From: PZPK01 sp963974595
Lineage (GTDB): Bacteria; Pseudomonadota; Gammaproteobacteria; Pseudomonadales; Oleiphilaceae
Direction: 5' to 3'
Length of the DNA stretch: 33,521 nt
Assembly: GCA_963974595.1 (NCBI GenBank)
Contig: CAXBDA010000033.1
Location: forward strand, 1 to 33,521
Part shown: positions 26,531-33,464 of the stretch, in pieces
How positions within the stretch are numbered: the stretch's first letter is position 1
Layout of the letters: every line of letters starts with the position of its first letter
Program-made: the position numbers and the translations under genes
Notes under the pieces: model-generated
Databases searched by the model: none
Told to the model about the DNA's origin: nothing
Seen by the model: only the letters and a program-made list of their open reading frames with translations

Positions 26531-27484
26531 TTAAAGTGCGCCACCACAACTGCTACCCTGACCGGCTGTACAGCCAAAACAGTGATCAGCTATCGCAATA
26601 TCTTGGCCACTAATATCGTCTCTGAACAAATCTTCCAAGGTATTTATTCCTGATGCTTTTAGCGGTAATTCCAATTGCTGATTAAAGTCGCAATCAAATA
26701 AATTACCCTGCCAATCAACACTGATTAATGAACGACACATTACGCCTTTTAAGTTAGCCGCACTAAAACTATCTTTCAGCAAATTCATATACGGTACGAA
26801 TTCACCTTTCGAAATAAGCGTTGAACCAAAACGTTTAATGGGCATATTCGCCAAGGCATAAAGCTCGTTAAAGGTGATGCCAAAATGCACTTTAAGCTCA
26901 TGTTTATAATCCGCCTGTAAAGCTTCTTGATTCGGAGGAAGCGATGCCCCTTGCGGGTTATAAACCAAGTTAAGCTTTAAAGAACTTCCCACTTGGGCAT
27001 AACCCAAGGCGTTGAGATTTTGAAGACCCGCAATACTTTTATCAAAAACCCCTTCACCGCGTTGCTTATCCACATTTTCTAAGGAGTAACATGGCAGAGA
27101 GGCGACGACCTCCACTTCATTCTCTGCTAAAAACCCTGCCAAGCCTTCGTAACCAGGCTCGAATAAAATAGTCAAGTTGCAACGATCAATTACATGGATA
27201 CCGGCAGCTCTTGCCTCTTGAACCAGCCTCCTAAAACCTTGATGCATTTCTGGAGCGCCACCAGTCAGATCAAGCGTTTTAATATTTCTAGCGATCATCA
27301 CAGGCACGATACGCGACAGGTTTTTCTCATCCATCATTTCCGTTCTGTGAGGCCCCGCATTTACATGGCAGTGCAAGCAACGCTGATTACAGAGATAACC
27401 TAAATTAACTTGTAATATCTCAGTACTAGAACGTTTGATAGACGGAAAGTCACTTACCTCTAATAAAGGTAATGTCGCATGCAT
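26531..27484 (-). CDS. arsS: Arsenosugar biosynthesis radical SAM protein ArsS
   Basis: A 317-residue radical SAM enzyme with the 4Fe-4S motif CNQRCLHC (Cys32, Cys36, Cys39) and the glycine-rich DLTGGAPEM. The C-terminal part (DUF3641) has several more cysteines, ending in CFGCTAGQGSSCGG. ArsS joins the 5'-deoxyadenosyl group to dimethylarsinous acid, giving the adenosyl precursor of arsenosugars. Some relatives carry selenocysteine; here all positions are Cys and the stop is TAA, so it is the Cys form. I start at ATG 27484, with AGGAG six bases upstream; TTG at 27490 directly abuts that site. It is first in the minus-strand run. A predicted ECF promoter lies about 60 bases upstream. ArsM, which would make the substrate, is not in the window. 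Confidence 0.93.
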   Translation of the reverse strand: MHATLPLLEVSDFPSIKRSSTEILQVNLGYLCNQRCLHCHVNAGPHRTEMMDEKNLSRIVPVMIARNIKTLDLTGGAPEMHQGFRRLVQEARAAGIHVIDRCNLTILFEPGYEGLAGFLAENEVEVVASLPCYSLENVDKQRGEGVFDKSIAGLQNLNALGYAQVGSSLKLNLVYNPQGASLPPNQEALQADYKHELKVHFGITFNELYALANMPIKRFGSTLISKGEFVPYMNLLKDSFSAANLKGVMCRSLISVDWQGNLFDCDFNQQLELPLKASGINTLEDLFRDDISGQDIAIADHCFGCTAGQGSSCGGAL

Positions 27485-27545
27485 AGCCAACTCCTATAGA
27501 TAATTCGTTAGATTTTAGGTGATCAAAATTAGATTGCGCACAATA

Positions 27546-27574
27546 TAGTCGCATAGAAGATGCGATTTATTACA
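27546..27574 (-). promoter_or_regulatory. Predicted ECF promoter of arsS
   Basis: Minus strand TGTAAT (27569-27574), 17-base spacer, CGACTA (27546-27551) followed by T-A-T. One base differs from the -35 at the sigma, hvfA and hvfX promoters; the -10 is identical. The start of transcription would be near 27539, about 55 bases before the arsS ATG. TCGCAT (27549-27554) and ATGCGA (27560-27565) form a 6-base inverted repeat that overlaps the -10 and spacer, a possible second regulator site. Confidence 0.65.
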
Positions 27575-27604
27575 CTTATTTTTAAATAAAATAATAAATT
27601 AATG

Positions 27605-27632
27605 TGTAAGGTTTGAATCTGGCTCACGACTA
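27605..27632 (+). promoter_or_regulatory. Predicted ECF promoter of hvfX
   Basis: Plus strand TGTAAG (27605-27610), 16-base spacer, CGACTA (27627-27632) followed by T-A-C. Both hexamers are identical to those of the ECF sigma gene promoter with the same 16-base spacing. Predicted transcription start is near 27639, which fixes the hvfX start codon downstream of this point. Confidence 0.75.
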
Positions 27633-27735
27633 TACAACCAATCCTTACGTGAAACTTGGTTTATCTGGATCAATATTCCCTAAAACGAATAAGATTCACG
27701 TATCTAAAACTAGCAATCACCAGCAGAGTATTTGT

Positions 27736-28344
27736 ATGAATGTAATCATTAATTTCAGCAACCGGGTTCTTGACCTCTTAGACAAAGTAAAGCACATCAA
27801 TTTTTTGGGGCCACTAGCCCTGCGCATCTACCTTTCACCCATTTTTATTCTTGCGGGTTGGCACAAGCTGCAGGCTTTAGATAGTACCGCGTATTACTTT
27901 GGTGAAATTCTAGGCTTGCCTGCCCCTATGCTGATGGCGACACTGGCGGGTCTAACTGAATTCCTCGGTGGCATCGCTTTATTATTCGGTTTTGCATTAC
28001 GCCTGGTTGCTCTTCCACTGATGATCACCATGGCAGTCGCTGCTGGAACTGCACATTGGGACAACGGTTGGCATGCACTTCCAGAAACTCAATTAACTGT
28101 TCCTTGGGAATGGCGTACAGATTTAATAGAGGAAGCACAACCGCGTAAAGATGCAGCTAAATCACTGTTAAAAATGCATGGTAATTATTCATGGTTAACA
28201 GAGACAGGCTCTATCACTATTCTCAAAAATGGTATTGAGTTTGCGGCGACTTATTTCATTATGCTGCTGGTGTTATTTTTTATTGGTGCCGGGAAGTATT
28301 TTAGTTTGGATTATTGGATAGCAAAGCGCTTTCGAAAGATTTAA
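27736..28344 (+). CDS. hvfX: DoxX-family membrane protein, HvfX type
   Basis: A 202-residue inner-membrane protein of the DoxX family with about four transmembrane helices. Typical features are ALRIYLSPIFILAGWHKL, the LAGLTEFLGGIALLFGFALR helix pair and AAGTAHWDNGWHA. DoxX proteins of this kind accompany HvfABC/Buf systems and are thought to take part in maturation or membrane handling of the modified peptide. The open frame extends to a TTG at 27613, but a strong promoter match spans 27605-27632, so that start would be in the promoter. ATG 27736 is the first good start and matches the DoxX domain boundary. It is divergent from arsS and remote from hvfABC, but shares their promoter sequence. 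A hydrophilic insert of about 45 residues lies between helices 3 and 4. Confidence 0.85.
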   Translation: MNVIINFSNRVLDLLDKVKHINFLGPLALRIYLSPIFILAGWHKLQALDSTAYYFGEILGLPAPMLMATLAGLTEFLGGIALLFGFALRLVALPLMITMAVAAGTAHWDNGWHALPETQLTVPWEWRTDLIEEAQPRKDAAKSLLKMHGNYSWLTETGSITILKNGIEFAATYFIMLLVLFFIGAGKYFSLDYWIAKRFRKI

Positions 28345-28561
28345 GTTATCGGTGTGCAATGCTAGCCACTGAGTGTTGTGGTTATCTTGGCCTGATTAAT
28401 ATGATTCCGCTTGCTCATTTAATTAAGACTAAAGTTTAAAAGTATTCGTTTTACAGGTAATGTTATCACCACACTAAACCCGCAGATATTTGCTTCAGAA
28501 GATTCACCAAATAAACCTGAAGCGAGTTTTTGGTTAACTCGTGAGGCTCTATAAACATTTA
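28345..28561. other. Convergent intergenic region hvfX / Fic with nested hairpins
   Basis: The two genes converge here. GCTTCAG (28492-28498) pairs with CTGAAGC (28517-28523) over an 18-base loop, and CGAGTT (28523-28528) pairs with AACTCG (28536-28541) over a seven-base loop. Neither is followed by a long U-run, so these are weak candidates for bidirectional termination. Confidence 0.3.
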
Positions 28562-29911
28562 CTAGTGGTTTTTAATCAGGTCTTCTATATCAGTAGGTGA
28601 TACAAAAACAAATGACTTCCCAGACTTTAGTTTTGTTAACAGCTTTAATTTATCTGACATTTGAATTAGATCTTTTCTAGCTGTTTCATAAGCTATGCCA
28701 TGAGAGTTTTGATGCTCATTAATATTGTAGATAAACCTAGGATGTTTTAAAGCATGCCTCAATAAAGCTAACTGCCTAAAGTTAAGCTTACCCTTGAGTT
28801 TGTTATTAGTTTCTAACAAGCTTTCAGCGAACTCTACACCTTTAATCTTCTCATCGAAGTAGGCTTGCAGCTCTACTATAGAGAGTTTAATCACCTCTAG
28901 TTGATGAACAATAAAATAGGTTAGATCATTATCATCAGTTTCAGTATGCAAGAATGCTTTACCATATTGGACAGGTGCTCGTTTGATCACCTTTGAAATA
29001 GAAATAAACTCCATTAACCAATAGTCTTGATTTGCTAACGCCCAGTAGAACAGTGCTCTTGCCGTTCGACCATTACCATCTACAAATGGATGGTCATAGG
29101 CTAGCATGAAGTGCAGAACAATAGCCTTGATTACAGGATGCAAAAAGTCTTCTGTTAACTCACCATTAGCAAACTGACAAAGCACCTTTAACCTATCTTC
29201 TAGTTCACTAGCATCAGGTGGTGTATGCAATACATTGTGGCTCTCATCGACAACATGTATATCTTCATCAGCATCCCTGAAACAACCCGCTTTTTCTCCG
29301 TCATCCAAGGTACTTTCAGTTACTATTCTGTGAAGTTCTAATACGATTGAAGGCGTAAGCTTCTCATCCTTGTACTCTCTAATAAACTGCATCGCATGAT
29401 AATTATTCATTATCATCTGTTCGCTTTTATCTTTAGGGTCTCTTCCCTGACGAATCATTTCTTTAGCTACATTTCTAGTAGTAGATGCACCTTCAAGCTG
29501 ACTTGAACTAATAGCTTCCTCGACCAGTGACCTAATGAGATAAGTATTTCGTATATTCGGGTTAGCGATTGGTTTTTCAGCAGAGATGGTTCCTGCTGTA
29601 TTTAAATCCAACCAATGCAATTCTTCTTGTAAGTTATTAGGAACACAAAACTTAAAGGGTTTACCGTACTTACCCATTAAAGGGATGGTTTGGTACATGC
29701 TGCTTCTAGAAAACTTTATACCTGCCCACCATTCCTTATTACTATATCCTTCAGGCGATTCAAGATGCTGTATCTTATCCCAGTGAAGGTATCGACCTTT
29801 AGTATCAACAGGACTGAACTTACTTAAAATACCCGTTGCTTTAGTAGAATCCTTCGCAATCATATCAACAAAGATATCCTCTGCATTAGGAGGCGTAACA
29901 GGCATTTTCAT
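28562..29911 (-). CDS. Fic-family protein with built-in N-terminal inhibitory motif
   Basis: A 449-residue Fic protein, probably an AMP-transferase acting on a protein target. The catalytic motif HPFVDGNGRTAR (His274 from this start) is complete. The inhibitory (S/T)xxxE(G/N) motif occurs upstream as S-S-Q-L-E-G (Ser136, Glu140, Gly141), so it is a class II, self-inhibited Fic; no separate antitoxin gene is needed or seen. An N-terminal Fic_N-like domain (about 60-170) and a C-terminal winged-helix-like region (GIAYETARKDLIQMSDKL) complete the common layout. ATG 29911 is chosen; ATG 29905 or TTG 29944 are alternatives. The gene is isolated, not in an operon, and probably an accessory insertion. 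An 11-base perfect inverted repeat lies directly upstream. Confidence 0.9.
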   Translation of the reverse strand: MKMPVTPPNAEDIFVDMIAKDSTKATGILSKFSPVDTKGRYLHWDKIQHLESPEGYSNKEWWAGIKFSRSSMYQTIPLMGKYGKPFKFCVPNNLQEELHWLDLNTAGTISAEKPIANPNIRNTYLIRSLVEEAISSSQLEGASTTRNVAKEMIRQGRDPKDKSEQMIMNNYHAMQFIREYKDEKLTPSIVLELHRIVTESTLDDGEKAGCFRDADEDIHVVDESHNVLHTPPDASELEDRLKVLCQFANGELTEDFLHPVIKAIVLHFMLAYDHPFVDGNGRTARALFYWALANQDYWLMEFISISKVIKRAPVQYGKAFLHTETDDNDLTYFIVHQLEVIKLSIVELQAYFDEKIKGVEFAESLLETNNKLKGKLNFRQLALLRHALKHPRFIYNINEHQNSHGIAYETARKDLIQMSDKLKLLTKLKSGKSFVFVSPTDIEDLIKNH

Positions 29912-29946
29912 ATTGTTGACCCAATATAATTTATAAGTGAACAAGA

Positions 29947-29979
29947 TTTATTACTAGCTTTCTAATATCTAGTAATAAA
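29947..29979. promoter_or_regulatory. 11-base perfect inverted repeat upstream of the Fic gene
   Basis: TTTATTACTAG (29947-29957) and CTAGTAATAAA (29969-29979) are perfect complements over an 11-base spacer, 36 bases before the Fic ATG. The spacing (centres about one and a half to two helical turns apart) suits a dimeric repressor, possibly the Fic protein's own C-terminal winged helix. A further CTAG-containing half-like copy (TACTAGAC) lies at 29981-29988. A transcript hairpin is also possible. Confidence 0.45.
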
Positions 29980-30045
29980 ATACTAGACTAAGTTTTTATG
30001 AAAGTTAAATATTATTTTTTAATTATCGCTTTTGAACACATAGCT

Positions 30046-30054
30046 GGGGGGGGG
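30046..30054. repeat. Run of nine G
   Basis: An uninterrupted nine-base G tract in an otherwise AT-rich gap between the DUF2238 gene and the Fic gene. Such tracts slip during replication. It is intergenic, so any effect would be on transcription. Confidence 0.6.
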
Positions 30055-30106
30055 AGTGTTGTGCAAAGATCTCTATAAACATCTTTTACATATGCTGAAT
30101 CACAAT

Positions 30107-30718
30107 TTAACTTGGGAGCTTAGCTAGCTGTTTATCATGCCATTTCGGCAAACATAGAATACAAACAACAGCACCTATCAAAGCATAAAACATATCCGAC
30201 TGAGTGTCCCAAATATAGCCTTGAGTACCTAAAAATGCTTCGGCAGCCTGATCAGATAATAAAGCAACCCACCACTCTATCAGCTCATAAAAAGCACTGA
30301 ACGCTAAACATATTGAGATGATAAAAAGATTTAACCAAGCCGTACTCTTCACTACCTGTTTACGAATTAATAACTCTCTCGCAATTAAAGCAGGTACAAA
30401 ACCTTGAAAGAAATGCCCAACTTTGTCGTAGTTATTACGTTCAGAACCAAATACTTCTTTGAAGTAATCAAACAAAGGCACTTCGGCATAAGTGTAATGC
30501 CCGCCGACTATCAAGACGATACTATGCATCAAAATTAAAACATATAAGAGAGGGCTTAGCGGGAAAGTTTTTCTTGTGACCAGAAGAATCACAGCACCAA
30601 TGATGGCGGGCAATACTTCTAAAAACCAAGTAAATTGATCTTTGGGGTCTATTCCTGACCAGATTAGAACAATGAGAAAGATGAAACCCCATAGATAGCT
30701 ATATAATTGTTTTTCCAT
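30107..30718 (-). CDS. DUF2238 (YjdF-like) inner-membrane protein
   Basis: A 203-residue polytopic membrane protein with about six transmembrane helices. Family-typical segments are GGHYTYAEVP, ERNNYDKVGHFFQGFVPALIARE and the acidic FYELIEWW in the fifth helix, followed by GYIWDTQSDMFYALIGA near the C-terminus. Conserved His, Glu and Asp residues inside the membrane suggest an enzyme or metal site, but no function is established. It is on the same strand as the sigma/anti-sigma pair but 116 bases away across a repeat-like spacer. It has no copy of the ECF promoter motif, so membership in that regulon is not supported. Confidence 0.88.
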   Translation of the reverse strand: MEKQLYSYLWGFIFLIVLIWSGIDPKDQFTWFLEVLPAIIGAVILLVTRKTFPLSPLLYVLILMHSIVLIVGGHYTYAEVPLFDYFKEVFGSERNNYDKVGHFFQGFVPALIARELLIRKQVVKSTAWLNLFIISICLAFSAFYELIEWWVALLSDQAAEAFLGTQGYIWDTQSDMFYALIGAVVCILCLPKWHDKQLAKLPS

Positions 30719-30834
30719 ACGATCATTGAACCTGTCGAAATGTCTGTATTGAGCATTGTCGAAATATACTTGATGAAACTTTTGATTATATAAGAACGCC
30801 CTTTGACCCTTCGATAAAATCAGGGCAGGAAAGC
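30719..30834. repeat. Degenerate dispersed-repeat-like spacer
   Basis: Two imperfect direct copies, ATTGAACCTGTCGAAATG (30725-30742) and ATTGAGCATTGTCGAAAT (30748-30765), are followed by CCCTTCGATAAAATCAGGG within 30806-30825. These resemble the TTCGACA-GCTCA type of short palindromic repeats scattered through intergenic regions of many proteobacteria. The assignment rests on remembered similarity only. The CCCT/AGGG ends could form a hairpin that terminates the sigma/anti-sigma transcript. Confidence 0.4.
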
Positions 30835-31047
30835 TCAGGTAGCGTCACTATCCTTCATATCTTTTCCCTTGGTATACGACTGAGCAAATACACTGATAGA
30901 ATCCATGTGTTTACCAAAGTTACGACAAGCTGAACACATCATCATGTGAAATTTTAAGGATGCTTTTTCCTTACCCGATAAAGGACGGTCTTTCTTCTCG
31001 GATAATAATCTTGTGGCTTCTTTGCAGTTCATCATAATACTTTTCAT
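30835..31047 (-). CDS. Small zinc-finger (zf-HC2) anti-sigma factor
   Basis: A 70-residue protein with no membrane segment. The zinc-binding anti-sigma signature is H-x3-C-x2-C in KFHMMMCSACRNFGKHM (about 33-49), with an additional Cys8 near the N-terminus. It should bind and hold the adjacent ECF sigma factor in the cytosol, releasing it when the metal/thiol site is changed. Three Met flank the Cys pair, unusual for this motif and suggestive of sensing of a soft metal. The ATG overlaps the sigma stop codon (ATGA), so the two are made in coupled amounts. A start at one of the two internal ATGs (codons 5-6) is possible. Confidence 0.85.
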   Translation of the reverse strand: MKSIMMNCKEATRLLSEKKDRPLSGKEKASLKFHMMMCSACRNFGKHMDSISVFAQSYTKGKDMKDSDAT

Positions 31048-31694
31048 AACATTCTGGCCCCTATATTTTCACCTTTGAGAAACCATTTATTCTCAAGGCA
31101 CTCTCTTAATCTCAGCCTTGCTCGATACAACATAACATGAAGATTACTGGTCGATATATCCAGGCTCTCGCAAATTTCATTCGCATCAAGCTGAATAAAT
31201 TCGCGCATCATAAATAAACGCGCCTGATTCTCTGGTAAACCGTGTAAGCAGGTTTCAAAAACTCGCCAAAAGTGATCTTGTTTAACGGATTCATGAGGCG
31301 AGCCCCAGCTAACGGGTTTTTCATGTTTATGCCAGTGACCATGATCATTAAACAGCTGATCCATATTATCCTGCTCTTGACCTTCTTTTAGCAGGCTGCT
31401 GGCCTGAACGTACTTTTGCCCTTTACGGAGTATGTCGGCTATTTTATTTTTAAGAATGGCAAACACCCAGGTTTTAAGTGCTGATCGTCTTTCGAACTTG
31501 CCAGCATTTTTCAAGGCACCGATTAAAGCTTCTTGAACCGCATCCTCGGCCAAGGCTTCGTCTGAAAGTTGTAACTTTGCAAACTTCAACATCATCACCC
31601 GGAGCTCTGTTAAGAACTTTGGATCTGATAAATTTCCGTCAGAGCCGCCTTTTCCTACATCTGAGTTTGGATCGCTTTCAGGGTTTGTTGTCAT
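31044..31694 (-). CDS. ECF-type RNA polymerase sigma factor
   Basis: A 216-residue sigma-70-family factor with only regions 2 and 4. Region 2 is about 28-95 (DEALAEDAVQEALIGALKN, then TWVFAILKNKIADILRK). Region 4 is about 145-205, with helix-turn-helix LDANEICESLDISTSNLHVMLYRARLRL. The linker is long and rich in His, Gln and Asp (DHGHWHKHEK), as in the TIGR02943-type sigma factors. It directs transcription from a special promoter class; the shared TGTAAG-N16-CGACTA motif upstream of this gene, hvfA, hvfX and (one mismatch) arsS is the proposed target. The predicted transcript starts only about 11 bases before the ATG. It follows moeB by 65 bases and is coupled to its anti-sigma gene. Confidence 0.92.
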   Translation of the reverse strand: MTTNPESDPNSDVGKGGSDGNLSDPKFLTELRVMMLKFAKLQLSDEALAEDAVQEALIGALKNAGKFERRSALKTWVFAILKNKIADILRKGQKYVQASSLLKEGQEQDNMDQLFNDHGHWHKHEKPVSWGSPHESVKQDHFWRVFETCLHGLPENQARLFMMREFIQLDANEICESLDISTSNLHVMLYRARLRLRECLENKWFLKGENIGARML

Positions 31695-31711
31695 CCTTTT
31701 ACCTGTTTGAT

Positions 31712-31739
31712 TAGTCGTGGTAACTTTATTTTTCTTACA
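31712..31739 (-). promoter_or_regulatory. Predicted autoregulated ECF promoter of the sigma gene
   Basis: Minus strand TGTAAG (31734-31739), 16-base spacer, CGACTA (31712-31717). The elements sit between the moeB stop and the sigma start codon. Hexamers and spacing match the hvfX promoter exactly. ECF factors commonly transcribe their own gene, so this copy identifies the likely recognition sequence. Confidence 0.75.
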
Positions 31740-31759
31740 AACATATTATTTTTAATAAA

Positions 31760-32554
31760 CTACTTTCCGCAACAAGCGCATGCTGGGTCTTTTTTTAATG
31801 TTAGACTACGCCACTGCATAGTCATGGCATCTAATAGCAATAATTTACCCACTAAAGCGTCACCTAAACCACTTAGCACTTTGATAGCTTCCATTGCTTG
31901 CATACTACCTAAAATACCGACCAGTGGCGACATAACGCCCGACTCTGAACAGCTCAACTCTTGCTCAGAACCTTCCGGATATAAACACTGATAACAGGGG
32001 CTATTTTCATTGCGTGAATCATATACGCTGATCTGACCTTCCATGCGAATAGCTGCTGCAGAAACCAGTGGGGTCTTGGTTTCAACACAATATCGATTCA
32101 CCTCGAAGCGAGTGCTAAAGTTATCGCTACAGTCTAAAATCAGATCAACCTTATCAATCGCAGATTTTAAGGCATCACCTTCTAGACGCTGAGTGATACA
32201 TTCACAATTTATATGCGGGTTAATTTCTGAAAGTTGCACAGCAGCGGATTCAACCTTATTTTGGCCTATTCTTTTTTGAGAATGTATGACCTGACGCTGA
32301 AGATTTGACAGATCTACCTGATCATCATCGACCAAAACTAAGTTTCCAACACCGGCAGCACCAAGATACAAAGCAGCCGGACTTCCTAAACCACCCAAGC
32401 CTAAAATAAGTACGGAGGCATTTTTGAGCGACAATTGGCCTGCTATATCGAATTTGGGTAACATAATCTGGCGGCTATAACGAAGTAACTCTTCATCACT
32501 TAATTCATCGTAAGTCGCATTTTCTGTTTGATCTGAGCTGTCTAAACTTGGCAT
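31760..32554 (-). CDS. moeB: Molybdopterin-synthase adenylyltransferase MoeB (ThiF/HesA family)
   Basis: E1-like enzyme of 264 residues that adenylates the C-terminal glycine of MoaD (or a related sulfur carrier) with ATP. The Rossmann motif LGLGGLGSPAALYLGAAGVG, the DDDQVDLSNLQRQ segment with the Arg finger, and DCSDNFSTR are all present. The crossover-loop Cys is in ELSCSESGVMSPLVG. Zinc ligands are CYQC and the C-terminal ACACC cluster. No rhodanese domain is attached. A short acidic N-terminal tail precedes the family start. It follows prmC by 43 bases; the prmC-moeB pair is common in gammaproteobacteria. It could serve thiamine or molybdopterin synthesis; no moa genes are in view. Confidence 0.92.
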   Translation of the reverse strand: MPSLDSSDQTENATYDELSDEELLRYSRQIMLPKFDIAGQLSLKNASVLILGLGGLGSPAALYLGAAGVGNLVLVDDDQVDLSNLQRQVIHSQKRIGQNKVESAAVQLSEINPHINCECITQRLEGDALKSAIDKVDLILDCSDNFSTRFEVNRYCVETKTPLVSAAAIRMEGQISVYDSRNENSPCYQCLYPEGSEQELSCSESGVMSPLVGILGSMQAMEAIKVLSGLGDALVGKLLLLDAMTMQWRSLTLKKDPACACCGK

Positions 32555-32597
32555 TTTTTATACTCGTTTCGTTCTCTATTTAGCCGTTAACACAAAC

Positions 32598-33434
32598 TTA
32601 ATTATATTGCGCCATGGTCATTCTATCTTGCTGACCATAATCCTGAACCGTTTCAATATTACGATAACCAGCACGTTTTAATAATACCTGAACAGCTTGT
32701 GCCTGTTCATAACCATGCTCTAGAACAAGCCATCCGTTTTGATTAAGAAACTTATGCGCCTCATCAATAATATGCTCTATATCTGCTAAACCCTTATTAT
32801 CAGCCGTTAATGCTGAAAGGGGCTCAAAGCGGACATCGCCTTCTGATAAGTGCTTATCCTCTGGGTCTATATAAGGCGGGTTACTGACGATTAAATCAAA
32901 GCGCATGGCAGGAATATCACAATACCAGTCACTTTGAAAAAATTCGATATTAGAAATTCGATGTTTGTCTGCATTACGCTGAGCTAATGACACAACTTCG
33001 GCACGAAAATCTGTTGCGAAGAGTTTCCACTCAGTGCGCTCTGAAGCCAATGCTAAGGCAATGGCCCCGGTTCCTGTGCCTAGATCTAATATATTTGCTT
33101 GTTTGGGAAGATCAAGGTTGAGAATATTTTCAACTAATAGCTCTGTATCGGGACGAGGAATTAAGGTATCAGGTGTTACCAGCAGGTCTAATGTCCAAAA
33201 GGCGCGCGTGCCACATATATGAGCGATAGGTTCACCTTGTAAACGCCGCATTAAAAGCCCTTGAAAGAGTTTACATTGCTCTGAAGAAAGTATTTTTTCT
33301 GGCCAGGTTCTTAGATAGCTATTGTCACACCTTAGTGTATAACAGAGTAAGCATTCTATATCTAAGCGTGCAGTATCCGTTTGAAGTTGGCTCCAGTTTG
33401 CTAATGCTTTTTTAATGGAAATACTTTTTTCCAA
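32598..33434 (-). CDS. prmC: Release factor glutamine methyltransferase
   Basis: Methylates the GGQ glutamine of peptide release factors RF1 and RF2 using SAM. Length 278 residues from the chosen start (E. coli 277). Residues 1-90 are the helical RF-binding domain and the rest the methyltransferase. SAM motif ILDLGTGTGAIALAL is at 115-129, the catalytic NPPY at 185-188, and the family-typical IPRPDTELL at 92-100. The frame is open to GTG 33452, but the stretch from there reads as a purine-rich double Shine-Dalgarno (GGAGG repeats). TTG at 33434 follows it at workable spacing and gives the family start and length. Normally prfA precedes it; its end is not visible in the 87 bases available. Confidence 0.93.
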   Translation of the reverse strand: MEKSISIKKALANWSQLQTDTARLDIECLLCYTLRCDNSYLRTWPEKILSSEQCKLFQGLLMRRLQGEPIAHICGTRAFWTLDLLVTPDTLIPRPDTELLVENILNLDLPKQANILDLGTGTGAIALALASERTEWKLFATDFRAEVVSLAQRNADKHRISNIEFFQSDWYCDIPAMRFDLIVSNPPYIDPEDKHLSEGDVRFEPLSALTADNKGLADIEHIIDEAHKFLNQNGWLVLEHGYEQAQAVQVLLKRAGYRNIETVQDYGQQDRMTMAQYN

Positions 33435-33464
33435 ACCTCCTCCCTCCTCCACACTTAGCGGCCT

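Noticed and set aside
26531..26580. Selenocysteine in the C-terminus of ArsS
   Set aside because: All C-terminal positions are Cys codons, there is no in-frame TGA and the stop is TAA.
28492..28541. Integron attC-like site from the nested hairpins
   Set aside because: No conserved attC core sites, no integrase, no gene cassettes nearby.
28562..29911. Fic toxin-antitoxin pair
   Set aside because: No small antitoxin gene is adjacent; the inhibitory motif is inside the Fic protein itself.
30107..30718. DUF2238 gene as part of the ECF regulon
   Set aside because: No TGTAAG/CGACTA pair upstream and a repeat-like spacer separates it from the sigma operon.
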